A stretch of 64,000 bases of DNA. Origin: Paraspadella gotoi (taxonomy: Eukaryota; Chaetognatha). A model generated the notes under the pieces. That model made no database searches, was not told the DNA's origin, and saw only the letters and a list, made by a program, of their open reading frames with translations. The position numbers and the translations under genes are program-made. The stretch spans positions 10,000,175-10,064,174 of the forward strand of contig CM119264.1 of the NCBI GenBank assembly GCA_051294375.1. Direction: 5' to 3'. This document shows, piece after piece, positions 39,949 to 52,892 of the stretch (within the stretch, counting starts at the first letter, position 1; the number at the start of each line of letters is the position of its first letter).

Positions 39949-41841
39949 CTCTAGTCCCTTTTGTCTTTTCCTTTAATCGTTTCAATTCTCTTTTTTCCCC
40001 TTTTAGTTTCTCTTTCTCCCTCCCTCATTCCCTCTTCTTTTCTTTGCATCTCTTTCTCTCATTCAATGAGATCATTTCCCTCCCGCTTGGCGGCCTTACG
40101 TAAAAACTAGAAAAACACGCCCGCTACGTCGACGGCGCAGCACCATTGCGCGCAAGTCGGCCACCGCGCAGCACAACAGCGAAGCCCACCGCGCAGCGTC
40201 GGCGCGCTTATTGGCGCAGGCCCAAACGCTTCATGCCCTTCATCCTTTTCATTACTCTGCCTCGTAACGGAGTTGCTCGAAGGTTGTTTCGAATCCTGGG
40301 GGTTTTAGCGGCCGCGTCTTTCGAAGCGACGTCTCCTTTCTTCGTTCATCCTTCGAATGAGTTCATTTTGCAGTCGGTTTACAATTTAATAAAAGAAACT
40401 TAACAATAACAGTGAAATATCTGAGTAAATGGTATTCTGCTAATTCGTTTATCGTTTGCTGCAGATGCTTTAATGTCTTTCGTGATCGTTTATTTGTCAT
40501 TTCATCGCTTTATCTTTTGTTGATAAGGTTTGAACTATTGGAGCCGGTCGTTCTTTGTCATCAAATCTTCGTTATAAAATTAAACCTGAAAAAGTTGTTA
40601 CCTTAAAAATTCTTTTTTTCATTCGACTAATTTATTTTTTATCATTAAAGTCCATCGTCTCTAAACGCCATGCCATCTTTATCGTTCCCTGTCCTCGTCG
40701 TCTAGGCTGTCGTCGTCTCTCCTCGGCTCCATTTCAATCCTTGTCCGGTTTTTCCGTTTTAAGTATTAAACTTTAAAGTTTACTCTTGATTGAACGCTTC
40801 TATATTCTAACTTATTGGGGCGGTTCAACCACGCTCCTGTTCGTAAGTCTTTCTCGAATTTAATATGATATGATATGAAAAAAATCATCTTTTGAGTTTA
40901 ATTAAATATTTGATGTTTCAGGTTTAAGCTTTTTGTTCAGAGATGATCTTTAAAATGTTAATATGCTTGAATTTAAATAAAAATAATCTTGTTGAAAAAA
41001 ATTATTTCAAAGAGCGCTGTAAAGCAGAAAAGCAGCTAAATAGAATTAAAATTAGTGGCCACTGGCCAGTGAAAGTTGAATCGAGTGTTGGAAAGAGGCT
41101 CGCGTCGAGCCTCTCCCAGCTGTTCACAAGTTTTGACCATGCCCGAAGTCGTGAGTTTTATTCGGTGACTCACAGTAACCGAGGTGCTGTGCCTAATATG
41201 TTACGTAGCCTCCACTAAAGTACTCCCACGATTATTGAAGACGCAAGAAAAAGCCGCTGTCACTCCGACTTAGAGAGAGAGAGATACGATACAAGAAAAA
41301 AAGAGAGAAGAGAGAGAGAAGAGGAGATGTGTGTGAATGAAAGGCTCCCGTCGAGGCTGTGCTGCCGTTTTCCTTTTATCGAGTCGAAATCGAAAATAAC
41401 AACTCTGTGCATTTTTTTTCATCAGAGTGAATTTTCAGTAAATCTTAATTGAGTAAATCGCCTTCGTATTTTCAGTTAAACTCTTTAACAGGAAATGCCA
41501 TTTGAAGGGACTAAAAAAAAAACCCGATTTGTCTGAAATGTAATACCGCACCTTCACTAACTAATAACTATATGGATTACAATAAACATTAAAAACATTC
41601 GTCGAGATTGATTTGGATCACGTGCAAAAAAAAAGAGGCTAAATTCAAGTATGTATGAAAACTATTTAGTTAACGAAGGCGAGAAAACGTTAAACCCATC
41701 GGAAATAACTAAATTAATAATTTTTCGCCTCCTAACTTATTTTAAATTTAAATCAGCAACTCTTGATTTGTAAATCACGTTTCATCGCGTCAAGTATTTT
41801 TTGAATCGAATTTTTCGTTCTGAAATTGAATTTCCGCAGCC

Positions 41842-44695
41842 ATGACGCCCCGCGCACCTCCCGTCGCTTCTCTGCCTTTTGTTTTCCTTCTGCGTCGTCG
41901 TTCGTCGAGAAGCGTCCGGAGAACCCGCCGCCGCAGCCGCAGCGCCGCGGGACGACTTTGCTTCGAAAGTGATCAATGCGGCGGAAAAGTGAAAAAGAAA
42001 CAAGCCGCCTGGACAGAGCATCTCCGACTCTTTCGATGGTGAGGCTCTCTAGTTTTGATTTATCTTCACTGCTTTAACCATGACGCTTTTACGTTTACAA
42101 AGCTCGATAAAAAAGATAACCTCTTTATATCATGGCACTGTCATGACTCATGAGTCATGACATTTCATGACGCATTGCCTTAAGTCCCGAATTCGCCTAA
42201 CCTCACTCACTGCATAACTCCCAAACTCCCCTCATCCAGACGCAACAACGATAACTCTCCGTCGACGGCGAGGCGGGCTTACTCCTCCAGACCTCCTCTT
42301 CCTCCAGGAAGTCCGACTTCCGTCCATCAACTTCGTTCCGGGGAGGCGCGAGGGACCTCAGGGTCGTCGCCGCCCTCGGCGACTCCCTCTCCACAAGGCT
42401 TCGGCGGCGCTGGCGACCCGGCCGGAGGTAGACGGCAAAGAGTGGCTGGGGCAGGTTTAATTAAAAGGGGGGGGCGGGAAACGGAGGTGGGAAAGATAAA
42501 GCACACGGTACACGAATGCGAAAACGAAACTGGCGAAATGGGAAATGATTGAAACGATTACATGTGAAAGAAGGGAAAAATGAAACTCTTTTATAAAAAT
42601 TGATATTTACGCAATGGATTTTATTAAATGAGAGGTTTTTATTGAAAAAAACTCAAGTCATGAACACGCTTAAAACTCCGTCTCGGCTCAAATAATGAAA
42701 ACAGCAGACCTCTCTCGTCCTTGTCAGAGGCCTGAGACGTTTTTCGTAATGCTCTCGTCATCTCGGGCTTTAACGTCAGCCTTCTTGACGACATTGCGTT
42801 GGCGTCGTGGCGCCAAAGCATCCTTAAGACGTCATTGCCTCGTGAACGCTTCCATCGCGAACACGATAGCCTATTTAGAATTTACATAATTGATGATCTT
42901 CCGTTTCTTCATCACTCTCTTCTCTTCCCGTTCCGGCTGGGAGCACAAGTCTATAATTCAAGATATAAATCTCATTCGTCCTCACGTTGATATTGAATAT
43001 TGTTTTATTTTAGTTTTATCTCTTTTTTAACTCTTCGTCACACTCTGGCCTTCTTTCCTAACCCGTCTGTTATCTAAGCCAAACCAAGTCCATTACCCTG
43101 CTTATCAACCCCTTACATATCTTAAGGTCTTGGAGTGTTGGCGGCGCAGTTCAATCACGAGGTTGAAACTTTAGACCCCAATTTCCTCCGAATGTACAAC
43201 CCGAACGTCGTTGGTTACGCGAGTCAGGGTAGCGGCGAGGATTTCGAAGGTGGCCAGCGCTGGGCAGCGTCGGCGGCGGACATATGCCGCGGCAGCGGCG
43301 GAGCTGGTGGAGCGGATCGAACGACCGGTGCGTTACACTGCGAGAAAAAAAAAGAAATACAAACGGTGCATTGAATGTTATTCAGGCAATAAAAAATACT
43401 AAACAAGTAGTAACCCTAATCTCTTCTCATTTAATTCTTCAGCGAGTCAATTTCGTGGAAGATTGGAAACTCGTAACTCTCTTCGTCGGGGGCGCGGATC
43501 TACTGCACACTACGACAGCGACAAAACTCCCAAGAGCACTCTTCAAGTCTCTCAGGCGTCGTTGGACACAGCTGAGGACACCATGCGACGAGCGTCTTCG
43601 TCAACCTTGTGGACGCCCAGGCGACGATCCCGAATGTCAACGAGGCGCCATGGCAAAGCCGGCGCCCGTCTGTCGGATACTTTCTTTGAACGAACGAGTG
43701 TGCTTACTTTGCTTCAGGGAAGATGGAGAAACTGCGCAAGGGAATGGCTAAGGGGGGAGTACGGGAAGGGTAAAGAAAGAGAAGAGAGAGAGAGAGAGGA
43801 AAGGAAGAAGAGAGAGAGAAGAAAGGAAAGAAGAATAGAAGAAGAGAGAGAAAAGAGAAAAAGGGGAGCAAGGAGAAAGATAGATTTACTTCTCTCCTTC
43901 CGCCGCAGATGCTGGATCAACCTGGCGGGTGAGTTCGAAGCCTTCGAAACTTCACCGGTCGTCCGATTCAACCCGTCTTCGCCAACAGCCCCGCCCAGGT
44001 GACGAAAGAACGGCGATTTTAAGGGAAGCGCCCGACCTGAGTTTCTTTGCGCTCGATGCTTTCATCTCCTTCAGCCGAAAGTGAGGATGAGATGAAATTA
44101 AAAATAAATGAAACTAAATGAATGAAAAGAAATGAATTGAAATGAATGAAAATGAAAAAAATAAATTAAAAACCAAACCGGAAATGATATTAGATTCGAA
44201 GTGACAATTGGTGGGACAACAATATTGGAGGGAGAGAAAAACCGAGAAGGCACTGCTGCGGTTTAAAAATAAATTTAATTCGGTGAAAAAATCTTTTAAA
44301 AAAAAATTGGTGAAGCAGTAATGAGGATTTTTGTGAATAGAAGTAATCACGAGAAAGAAAGACAGGCAGTGACAGCTTTCAATTTAAGCAATTTCCTTTC
44401 AATCCTCCTCCCTTACCTCACTCACCCAGGCCACTGCTGCGGCTGCGACCTCGTTGTGGAACAATCTTTTCCTCGGCGCCGCACGAAAAAGGCGTCTTCC
44501 ACTGGACGGAGGAGGCGTTGGTAGTGCCCCACCCCAACGATCCTATACCTGAAACGACGGCGAAGATTCGAAAAAGACAAAGACAACAGAGGCGACGAGA
44601 TGGCTCGAGGGCCCAGGATCTCAAACGATTTTCGACGCTTACCCCGCCAAGCATCCGGCAGCGCCGTCCCCGTCACCTGGGGGTAAGTTTAGCTC
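41842..44695 (+). pseudogene. Broken inverted copy of the PLB1-like gene, exons 1-6
   Basis: Counterparts of exons 1-6 can be followed: signal region near 41844-42041, GDSL block near 42385, an SWSVGGD-like region near 43135, [15 protein letters not shown] near 43455-43500, the DCFH-block exon near 43910-44090, and SLWNN-region exon near 44430-44690. Every exon has frame shifts or extra bases (for example TTTAG inserted near 43169). The transmembrane and tail exons are absent because homology ends before them. It cannot make the full protein as written. Confidence 0.75.
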
Positions 44696-45204
44696 GTCGA
44701 CACCTCGATTAGGATGTGGGGCTATTTTTATCCCTGAACGAATTTAGTGAAAACGAAAGTTTATATTGGGCAATAATAAGATGTACATTTTTGACAATTC
44801 TTCATTTGTGTTTGTGCCTTCGAGGTTAATATTTCTAATTTTCGTTGGGCTGACTTTTGGTTCTTCGAGATTAGCGATAACAGAATTTGGAACGCGTTTT
44901 GGTAAATTTATTCTTTCACAATTAAAAATGGGCGACGCGAAATTAACGAGTTTCAAAAAAGATAAAAGGTAGTGTGGTTAAAAACGAGCTTAAAATATAA
45001 CCACCAATATATGGTAAAAACGTGTTACGTCCGGGCTCTCGAAGCAACTCAATTTTGCCTCCGCGACGTTCTAAAAGTAAAAAATAAATCATGGATTCGT
45101 CTTCACATTCGTATTTTTCTATTCGCGTAAATGGGCGAGGCATCGACGCTGTGATAAATCACGCTCGGGTCCGTACGGCCAGGTCGTGAAAACTTAATAT
45201 GCAT

Positions 45205-45229
45205 NNNNNNNNNNNNNNNNNNNNNNNNN
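45205..45229. other. 25-N gap just past the inverted arm
   Basis: A second run of exactly 25 N, about 400 bases after homology to the left arm ends near 44812. Together with the gap at 34526-34550 it brackets the sequence holding the fold-back copy. Confidence 0.95.
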
Positions 45230-45312
45230 AATCAGTGGACGGGCCGGTCGTCGCTCCTCATCTTAGGCGCAAAGAGAATGAAGATTGATAACCGGATTCT
45301 CACGCCTTTCGA

Positions 45313-45618
45313 ATTTGCCCTCAGTCCACCAGCTCCGTCGCCGATGCCAACGCCAATGCGGATGCCGAAGCCACCTCCGACGCATCTCACTTCACTGCGA
45401 TACGCCGCTGCAACCAAGTGCGACGTCAAGGGTCTCATAAAGACATCAATCTTCTCCAGCGAGAATCGCGACTGTATCGTCGATTCCGCCCCGCGAGTGC
45501 CTCTCTTGTCATTCGCAACCCAAAAGGGCGCTGCAGGACGCGGTCGGGCGGCGCGATTTTAGGCGTTAAAGCGTGGATCAAAGAGGCGCCGTCCGGCAAA
45601 CACCCATTCGAACTTTAG
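45313..45618 (+). CDS. Possible exon, unrecognised
   Basis: After an acceptor-like TTTGCCCTCAG the frame is open to a TAG at 45616-45618. The first third has a strong coding-style bias to C at third positions (residues SVADANANADAEATSDAS), followed by HFTAIRRCNQVRR and a basic segment. A good donor (CAA GTGCGA, 45417) could end the exon early. There is no family match and no partner exon, so this is a weak call. Confidence 0.3.
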   Translation: MCPQSTSSVADANANADAEATSDASHFTAIRRCNQVRRQGSHKDINLLQRESRLYRRFRPASASLVIRNPKGRCRTRSGGAILGVKAWIKEAPSGKHPFEL

Positions 45619-46978
45619 AAGGAGCTAACGAAGCGATGGGTTTACTTTTAATTTTACAATTATGTTATTTGACAATTTCTCCTCTCTTACCCCCAAAACG
45701 TCCGCCCGGGTGATTCGGAAATTCGCCTCATGATTTTTCCATTTCTGTCTCGCAAGAAAACCGGGAATTATCCAGCGTTATTTTTACCCCAGGCACGCGC
45801 GCAGTTATTCCGTGATCCCGGCTTTATTTTCGAATCCGTTTCCTACCGTAATAAATCGACGGGGAGTTTTTCCCTTCGATTGGCCACTTATGGCGGCTCG
45901 CGCCCCCGCGACCTCTACCGATCGCTCGAGCGGAAAGGAGAAGAGGAAAACAAAAAGGCCGGACGAAAGGTTAGTCCATTCGTTTTTGCTTTTGTTTTCT
46001 TTGGCCAATAATTCTTTCTCGACTTTTCTCTTTTCGGTTACGAGCATTTTTCGAAGTGCAATCTGAGGTTTCGTCTCTGTTATCTTTAACTTAGTTATTT
46101 CTTTTTTTTGTCCCAGTTTTTTAATGTTTCTCTTCAATGTTTTTTCGTTATCTTTTTTCAGTTTTTCTGATACCGCACTTCATTTTAATCATTATAAAAT
46201 CTTCGTTTAACCCAAACTCTACATACCTTAAATTGATATAAATAAAATCATTCGAACAAAACGTAATGCCAAAGATACAAGGGTGCTAAATTGAATGCTT
46301 TCCTTACAAACTCTTTCAAAAAGCAGTAATCTATTCAAATCATAATAACTCAAAAAGTCCAAAATCGTGCACACTCAAATACCAAGTTCATGGAAAAAAA
46401 GGCACACTCTCAGAAAAAAAAACTGAAACGCGCAAACGAATTCCGCGCGCGCGAAAAACCGCGCACGTAATTTCATCACGAATGGGATCACGAAGAAAAC
46501 CAAGATCTCCTTGCCACCATCTACCAACCCCTCAACTTACCTCCCAACTTATCCCCCTTACCCCCCACCGGCAGCCCTCGCAACGAAAAAGACGATTCCA
46601 TTTCTTGCGCAAATAAAAAGGAGAAAAATTGAAAAAATGAAAATTATTTTTTCTTCAAATTTCCGGAGCCGCGCGAAAAGCCAAATGCGAAATTTCACTT
46701 TCGTATAACAACGTGTTACCTGGTTAGCGCTAAAGAGACCGAGTTGAAAAATCTAAATTTAAAGAAAATTGAATGATAAGCAATTTAGCAATGAACTGGC
46801 GCTCGCCGAAAGAGTTGGCATAAAAAAAGAGAGAGATTTTGTGACGTAAAGAAATTTTTTCATGTCTATGAAATGTTTTACAAACTTTTTTCCACGTTTC
46901 ATCTTTTTCCTATCAATTTATTTCATTCTCAACCATCTTTTCCCCTATCTTTCCCCCGACCGTCTCGATCAAAGTTTT

Positions 46979-46979
<1 letters not shown>

Positions 46980-47058
<79 letters not shown>

Positions 47059-47060
47059 AT
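46980..47060. repeat. (TC)n microsatellite
   Basis: About 60 bp of pure TC, then imperfect TC units. Source of the Ser-Leu pseudo-ORFs around it. Confidence 0.97.
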
Positions 47061-47219
47061 CTCTCTCTTTCTCCCTTTTCCCTCCAGGACGTGCGCTGAT
47101 TGCGCCACAGGTGACTATGGCGTCCCTGTTATTCGTGTTCCGTTCGTCTCCAACGATCGACCAACGAGAATAAATCGAGGGTCACGTGGACCTCCTCTCT
47201 CTCTTCTCCCTCTCCTCTC

Positions 47220-47257
<38 letters not shown>

Positions 47258-47827
47258 TCCTCTCTCTTCTCTCTCTCTCTCTCTACTTTTCCTTTTGTCA
47301 TTTGTCCAACGACCATCCCCGAGCGTCTCCCCCCCAAACATTCGCACCAAGGGGGCAACGCTATCCACCCTATCCAAGTGCTCAGATTGTACCACTTTGG
47401 AGACACTCCTCGTCTGCGTCAAATATGACGGTGAATAGTGAATTCTTTCTAGGAGATAAACCTACTTTTTTAGGAACGACACCCTAAGAGGATGTCACCC
47501 TTGTCTTTGAGGGGGGAGAAGAGCGGGCGCGCCCAGCGAGAGGCGCAAATGTCAGCCTTCGCTCGAATCCAAATTCTTACGCGAACTTCGATCTTTGTCC
47601 CTCGAGGGAAAATTATGGGAGAGAGAGGGAGAAAGAGCTCCCAATTCCTTTTGGTTCCGTTCCATTTTCTTTTATTTTCTTTATCTCTTCTTTTTCGTCA
47701 CAACTCCCTTTTATTTCAACTTCTTTCTATGTCTTCCTATTTAAATTCACGACATTTTTTGTCACCAATTTCTATCATCCATTTTTACTAAGTGGCAAAT
47801 ATTTTTTTCCTTAAAGAAGATCCTGTC

Positions 47828-47950
47828 ATGTCCATTTCCTCCCTTCCTCCATGCCATCCTGTCCATTTCCTCCAATCATCCATGCCATCCTGTCCATTTC
47901 CTCCCATCCTCCATGCCATCCTGTCCATTTCCTCCCATCCACCATGCCAT
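47828..47950. repeat. 31-bp minisatellite, about four copies
   Basis: Units of the form TGTCCATTTCCTCC...CATGCCATCC repeat every 31 bp with few changes. No gene lies on it. Confidence 0.9.
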
Positions 47951-48537
47951 CCCGTTCCCCACATTAACTCTTTCTCTTATTTCGCCTCCATTTTTCCTCC
48001 TATTTTCTCTTTTTTTTTCCCCATTTCCTCTCTTCCCCGCGATTCTCCGCCCTTTCGATCCCAATCACTTTACCCCGATTTTCTCTTCTCCCATCTTTTC
48101 AATCTCCATTCGGTGACACTTCACCCCGCTTTCATTTATCAGGTGCTCCATGAGCATTGAGCAATGCCCACCATCCACAATTTACAATCGTCGACGTTAA
48201 CGTATGAAATGTGAGCGCAGAATCAAAGACGGTTTTCTTCGACCAAATTCGACCATTCTTTAGGTTCGAATATTTTATTTTGTTGTTATTAAATTTTTAA
48301 TAGAACAGTCTCTCAAAAGTTCCCGTCTTCTTTATGTTTTCATTTTCTTTCTGTTTTCATGTAAAATTCTAACACCAACTTTTGAAAAGTTAGAGTCTAA
48401 TGGAATGCTCTTTGACTGATTTTCAGCTTGAGTCTTTCGGTTTGTGTGTCGCCTTTCCAACTTGATTTTTTTTTTTCGCTCCCTTTCTCCCCACACCCAC
48501 CCTCCACCTTCCCACTTTTACTCGCTGCCCCGTTTAC

Positions 48538-51500
48538 CTCCCCAGAGCGCGGTTGGCAGGGTTCCATGATTTTGGCGAAGGAGCGCGACTGGCGACCTCC
48601 GGTAGTGGAGACGCAGTCTGCCTCGTAGGCGCTGGGGGGAATCTGGTTCACGCGTTCGAGACATTCTCGGTGAAGCACATCGCGACTGGATTAGAGGGTT
48701 AATAAGAAGAATAAAAAAAAAGTTACTTTTATCGTTCAAACTGATTTACCGATATTTTCCACTCAGTATGGGAGTTAAGAGTTCATTGTGCATCAAGTAA
48801 AAAAAAAAGGTTTGAGATCGGGCCTGGATCAAACGATTTTTTTCGTTCAATAGAATAAAAAAAATTTAATGAAAAATGAGAGTCTCTATTAGAGACGACT
48901 CATTCGTTCTAACAGCGCTAATCGTCAGTAGTTCGTCAACAGCCAGGCGTCGAGAATGTTAGTCGCGATTTCGGACTTGGGCCTCTAGGGTCGTTTTTCA
49001 TCTGACAGTCGTTTAGTATATGAAGCTTTTAGATCCACCGTCAGTAGTTTTGTTGGTTTTTTCACGTGACAAGATAACAATTTTTACGAAGGTTTTTTAA
49101 AGGTCAAGAAACAAAGGAACGTGTCTGTGTGTTAAGTATAAATGACGATTGAAAGAGAAGAAACGCAAAAGAAAAAAAATGGTAAAGAAACAGAAGTGAA
49201 CTCAGTAGAGAATATTGCCGAATATTGCGCCTTTACAAACATAGCATTATATATATTCCCATTTAACTAAAAAAACATTAACTTACGGAGGAGGAATAAA
49301 TCGATCCAGATAATGACCCTGGTACGTCGACGTGTAGTCCGTCCTGTACGGATTCGCGTCGTTTTTTTGTTCTTCCCATTCAGCCTGAGTGAGAGAGTGA
49401 ATATAAAAATGCTTAATTAAATACTTATTTTCACTATGGAGTAACAGTGTATAAGAAACAAAAAAAATTTTGATTTTTTGCCATATATTTGATGATGATT
49501 TAGAAATATATGCCAAAAAATTTAAAAAAAATGTTGTTTTTTATGAGTTGTTACTCCATATTGAAAATAAGTATTTGATTAAGCATTCTACTAGCGCATG
49601 TCATGATGTTAAAGAATATAAAAATGAATTAATGCAAGCTCCTAAGCTAGCGCCGCCTAAACGTCGACCTGCTTGGACTGAACGACGCCCCAGTTGGTGG
49701 GCGGCTTCCTTATCGGCGGGTAGAACTTGTTCGGAATGAAAGCCTTTTGTTTGGCGTTGTAGTCGCGACGCAGAGGCCACTTTCGCTCGCAGATGAGGCG
49801 CTGGTTGTGATACTCGTCGTAGTCCGAGACCAAGTCGAGTTCTAAGCGAGGAGGAAGGGCGGAGGCGGTAGGGAGGTGTTGTAACGAAAGGGGCGACGAA
49901 GAATGATGGATTCATTATCGTGTCATTTGAATTCCGTGTGGAATTGAGAATTAACAATCAGACTTATGAATGAGAAGAGCTAGGCTAGTTCCGTTTCCGT
50001 CACTAAAAAAATTATCTGGGAAAAAAAAACTAACTTGGGCAAAAATAAAATCTTTCAAGAATAAAAAAAAATGGTTAAAAATATACCAATTTTTCACGCC
50101 TTGAACAACAACAACGACGACAACATTTAGTTCCACCTCCCGATTCGTTTCGTCATAAACAGTTTCTCGCCGCCAAAAAAAAAACCTCCGCCGTGTCGGA
50201 AAAGGGGCTTAATCGAGCGTCGTCAACGACCCCATCAACAGGTTTTAGAAAACGAAATAAAACACATCAGCGAACAACATAAAAACATCAAATTTAAAAA
50301 GAAAAAAAAATTAAGGGAATTCGAAAGCCCCTTTCAAAAAAAAAAACGGAAAAAAAAAACCCTGGGCTAAAATCCGAAACGGCGAAAGGCATCAAAAAGT
50401 TATCAAAACGCCATCACGAGTTTTCGCGAAAATAATTCCGCCTCACCATTTACTCTCCCGGCCGGGCTTACGGCGAAAGGCGAGAGAGGGAAGCCGACAG
50501 CCGACAGCCGCCGGTGGCTCAGTCATTGAAAAATTGAAATAAAATGTCGGGTCGCGCTTCGGGGTGGCTTCAACTCCCCCTTTTCTTTCAGGGGGAGAGG
50601 GCTGGCGGAGTTTCATCGGCGGCCCCGTAAAGGTGCGTCCGTAAAGGTTGAGTGAACAAAAAAAAAGGAAGTGGGCCCTAAAGAGAAACTAACAAAAAAA
50701 GAAAAGGAAATAAGAGAGAGAGAGAGAAAGAGAGAGAAAAAAAGAGGAGAGATGGAGGACGATTCGGGCGAAAGCGGAAATGAATAAAATTTATTTTCGT
50801 ACGTGCCGCCTTTTAGATCTCAGGGCGGGGGAAAAGAAAGGATAAGAGTGAGGAAGAGGGCACCGACAGAGGGAGAGAGAGAGACGACGGTGAAGTTTAA
50901 GAGAGGCAGCGGCTGCTGCTGCGGTTGCGTCCGTTACGATTATGGTTCACCTCCTGAAGGGAGCGAGGCTCTTTGAACAAACTTTGAAGTGGAAGGAAAA
51001 GTTTGGAAAGTGGAAATCGGGGAGAAGACGACGACGAGGAAGGAAATCACGAAAAATGGTGATTATTTTTCGTGAGAAGGGAGAGAAACGGGGTTGTGCG
51101 AGGGAGAACGTTCGGAGGATGGGCAAAAAGGGTGTGCCAAGTAGACTGCTACGAATGAGAGTGGAAAAGAGAGGGAAAAAGAGAGTATAAGAGAGGGGTG
51201 TTCAAAGGAAAGGGACGGAAGAGGAATTTTCGTCGAGTTAATTGAGAGCAAAAGGGTCAAAACAAAGCAAGGACGCATAAATGGGAAAAGTTGGGGACGA
51301 ATTTTTTTCCCATTTTTTTCCCCGTTTTTTTTTTTTCGTAGCGCGATGCTGGCGTCGGGGATCACCACGAAAACCCAGTGGCTTAGTTAGGTAATATATT
51401 TTTTCAACAAATGACATCGGTGAATAAGCATTTAGTAAATATAGAGAGAACTATACTGTACTATACTGAACTAATAATTCAATTATTTGTTCAACTATAT

Positions 51501-52023
51501 GTATATATCCATATCCAGATGCCTTTTTGTTACTAATAATCTAAAAATCTTAATTGATCGACACCCGGTATCGCTTCTCTCTACTTCCCGTCCCCTTAAC
51601 CCGCGTCTCTCCCTCCTCGGGGTCAATGACGACCAAGTTATCGATTTCAGATGACGCTTCCTCAGATAAGAGGGCCGGCCGCAACTGGGGGGGGGGATCG
51701 CGGTTCCCAGATCAGACCGGAAGTCGACCGAAGGCTCAGGTGAATCCTACCGAACGTCCGCGTGTTGGGCCAGGATTATTGAGGTGAGGCAAGTGAGACT
51801 TTGCGAGGGACTTATGGAGCAAGGTGACGATGACCTTTATCAACTTAACCACCTTGGCTAAAGTTTTTAAGTGCAAGAGTTGATTCTTAACTTCATAGAG
51901 TAAGAAAAGGTAAACTAAAAATAATTGACTGGCTGAAGACGACAAAAAGTAACGGGAAGATGAGAATCTTACAGCCACGAACAAGCGAAAAAATAGAGAG
52001 ACAAGAAAAAGACAAAGAAACGA

Positions 52024-52073
<50 letters not shown>

Positions 52074-52861
52074 GAGAGAAAGAGAGAGAGAGAAAGACGA
52101 GAGAGAGAAGAAGAGTAGAGGAGAGAGAGAGAGAGAGGGAGAAAGAGAGCTAAGAAAGATAAAATGAAAGTTCGCGGAGGCCAAGCACCCACCGCACCGA
52201 ACACGTGGGGATCGATCGCCGGCGTCAAACGTCGAATCAAGATCGTATCCGAAAACTCATCGAGCGGAAAAAGAAAAATCAACGACACGAAAAGGATCAT
52301 GGCCGAGGATCGAGCGGGACCCGCGCCTGCGCGCTGGGTTCGCGCTCGTAGAAAAAGGTGCGATTCGCGTGGGTGCGTGCACCGACGCCACGCCCTCTCG
52401 TGTGTGAGCAAAGAAACGAGAGAGAGAGAGAAAGTCTCTTCTCTCGCTCTCTCTCTGAAAGGAGAAACCAAAAAACATAGAGAGGGAAAAGTAAAGGTTA
52501 GGTAGAGAAAAAAACAGTAGAAAAATGAGAGGAATGAAGGATGAGAACCAAAGAAAGGAAGAAAAACCCAGAGAGCGCTAGTGTGAGAAGAGAGGAGAGA
52601 GAGAGAGCGAGAGAGAAGAGAGGATGAAGAAAGAAGAAGAGCCGAAGAGAGGGTCAACGGAGGAGAGGAGACGTAAGAGGTGGAGTAGAGGGGGGGAGAG
52701 AAAAAGAAAAGACGACGGTTGAAACTCGAGGCCTCTCGGGAAACTTAAAGATTTGCCGAGGAAATTCAGCTCGGGGATTACTTGGAAGGATGAGAGAAGA
52801 GAGAGAGAGGAGACGAGAGATTACCGAGAGAGGAGAGCAGAGGGGAGAGAGAGAGGATCAT

Positions 52862-52892
<31 letters not shown>

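Larger units (their letters stand above)
20288..44812. repeat. Large inverted repeat (fold-back), centre near 35.3 kb
   Basis: Sequence from 35396 to about 44812 is the reverse complement of sequence read back from 35279 to about 20288, with only one tandem unit represented in the right arm. The arms meet at TTGTTAAGCAG / CTGCTTAACAA, separated by about 116 bp (35280-35395) that is mostly (TC)n. The right arm, like copy B, is full of small indels. Homology stops in the intron between exons 6 and 7 of the PLB1-like gene, so exons 7 and 8 are not duplicated. Confidence 0.9.
44813..48537. other. Mostly non-coding stretch after the inverted arm
   Basis: Unique sequence with one possible exon (45313-45618, listed separately), a 25-N gap, a (TC)n tract at 46980-47060, TC-rich sequence at 47195-47285 and a 31-bp minisatellite. 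The last exon of the CFAP107-like gene, which should lie below 48538, was not identified. Confidence 0.5.

Noticed and set aside
20288-44812. Gene family expansion (two or three PLB1-like and Cys-containing genes)
   Set aside because: The extra copies differ by indels that break the exons, with no sign of selection, so I treat them as assembly copies.
52257-52300. Minus-strand ATG with a hydrophobic start (MILFVSLIFLFPLDEF), considered as a signal-peptide exon
   Set aside because: The frame runs straight into a (TC)n tract, has no donor in a sensible place, and has no recognisable partner exon.
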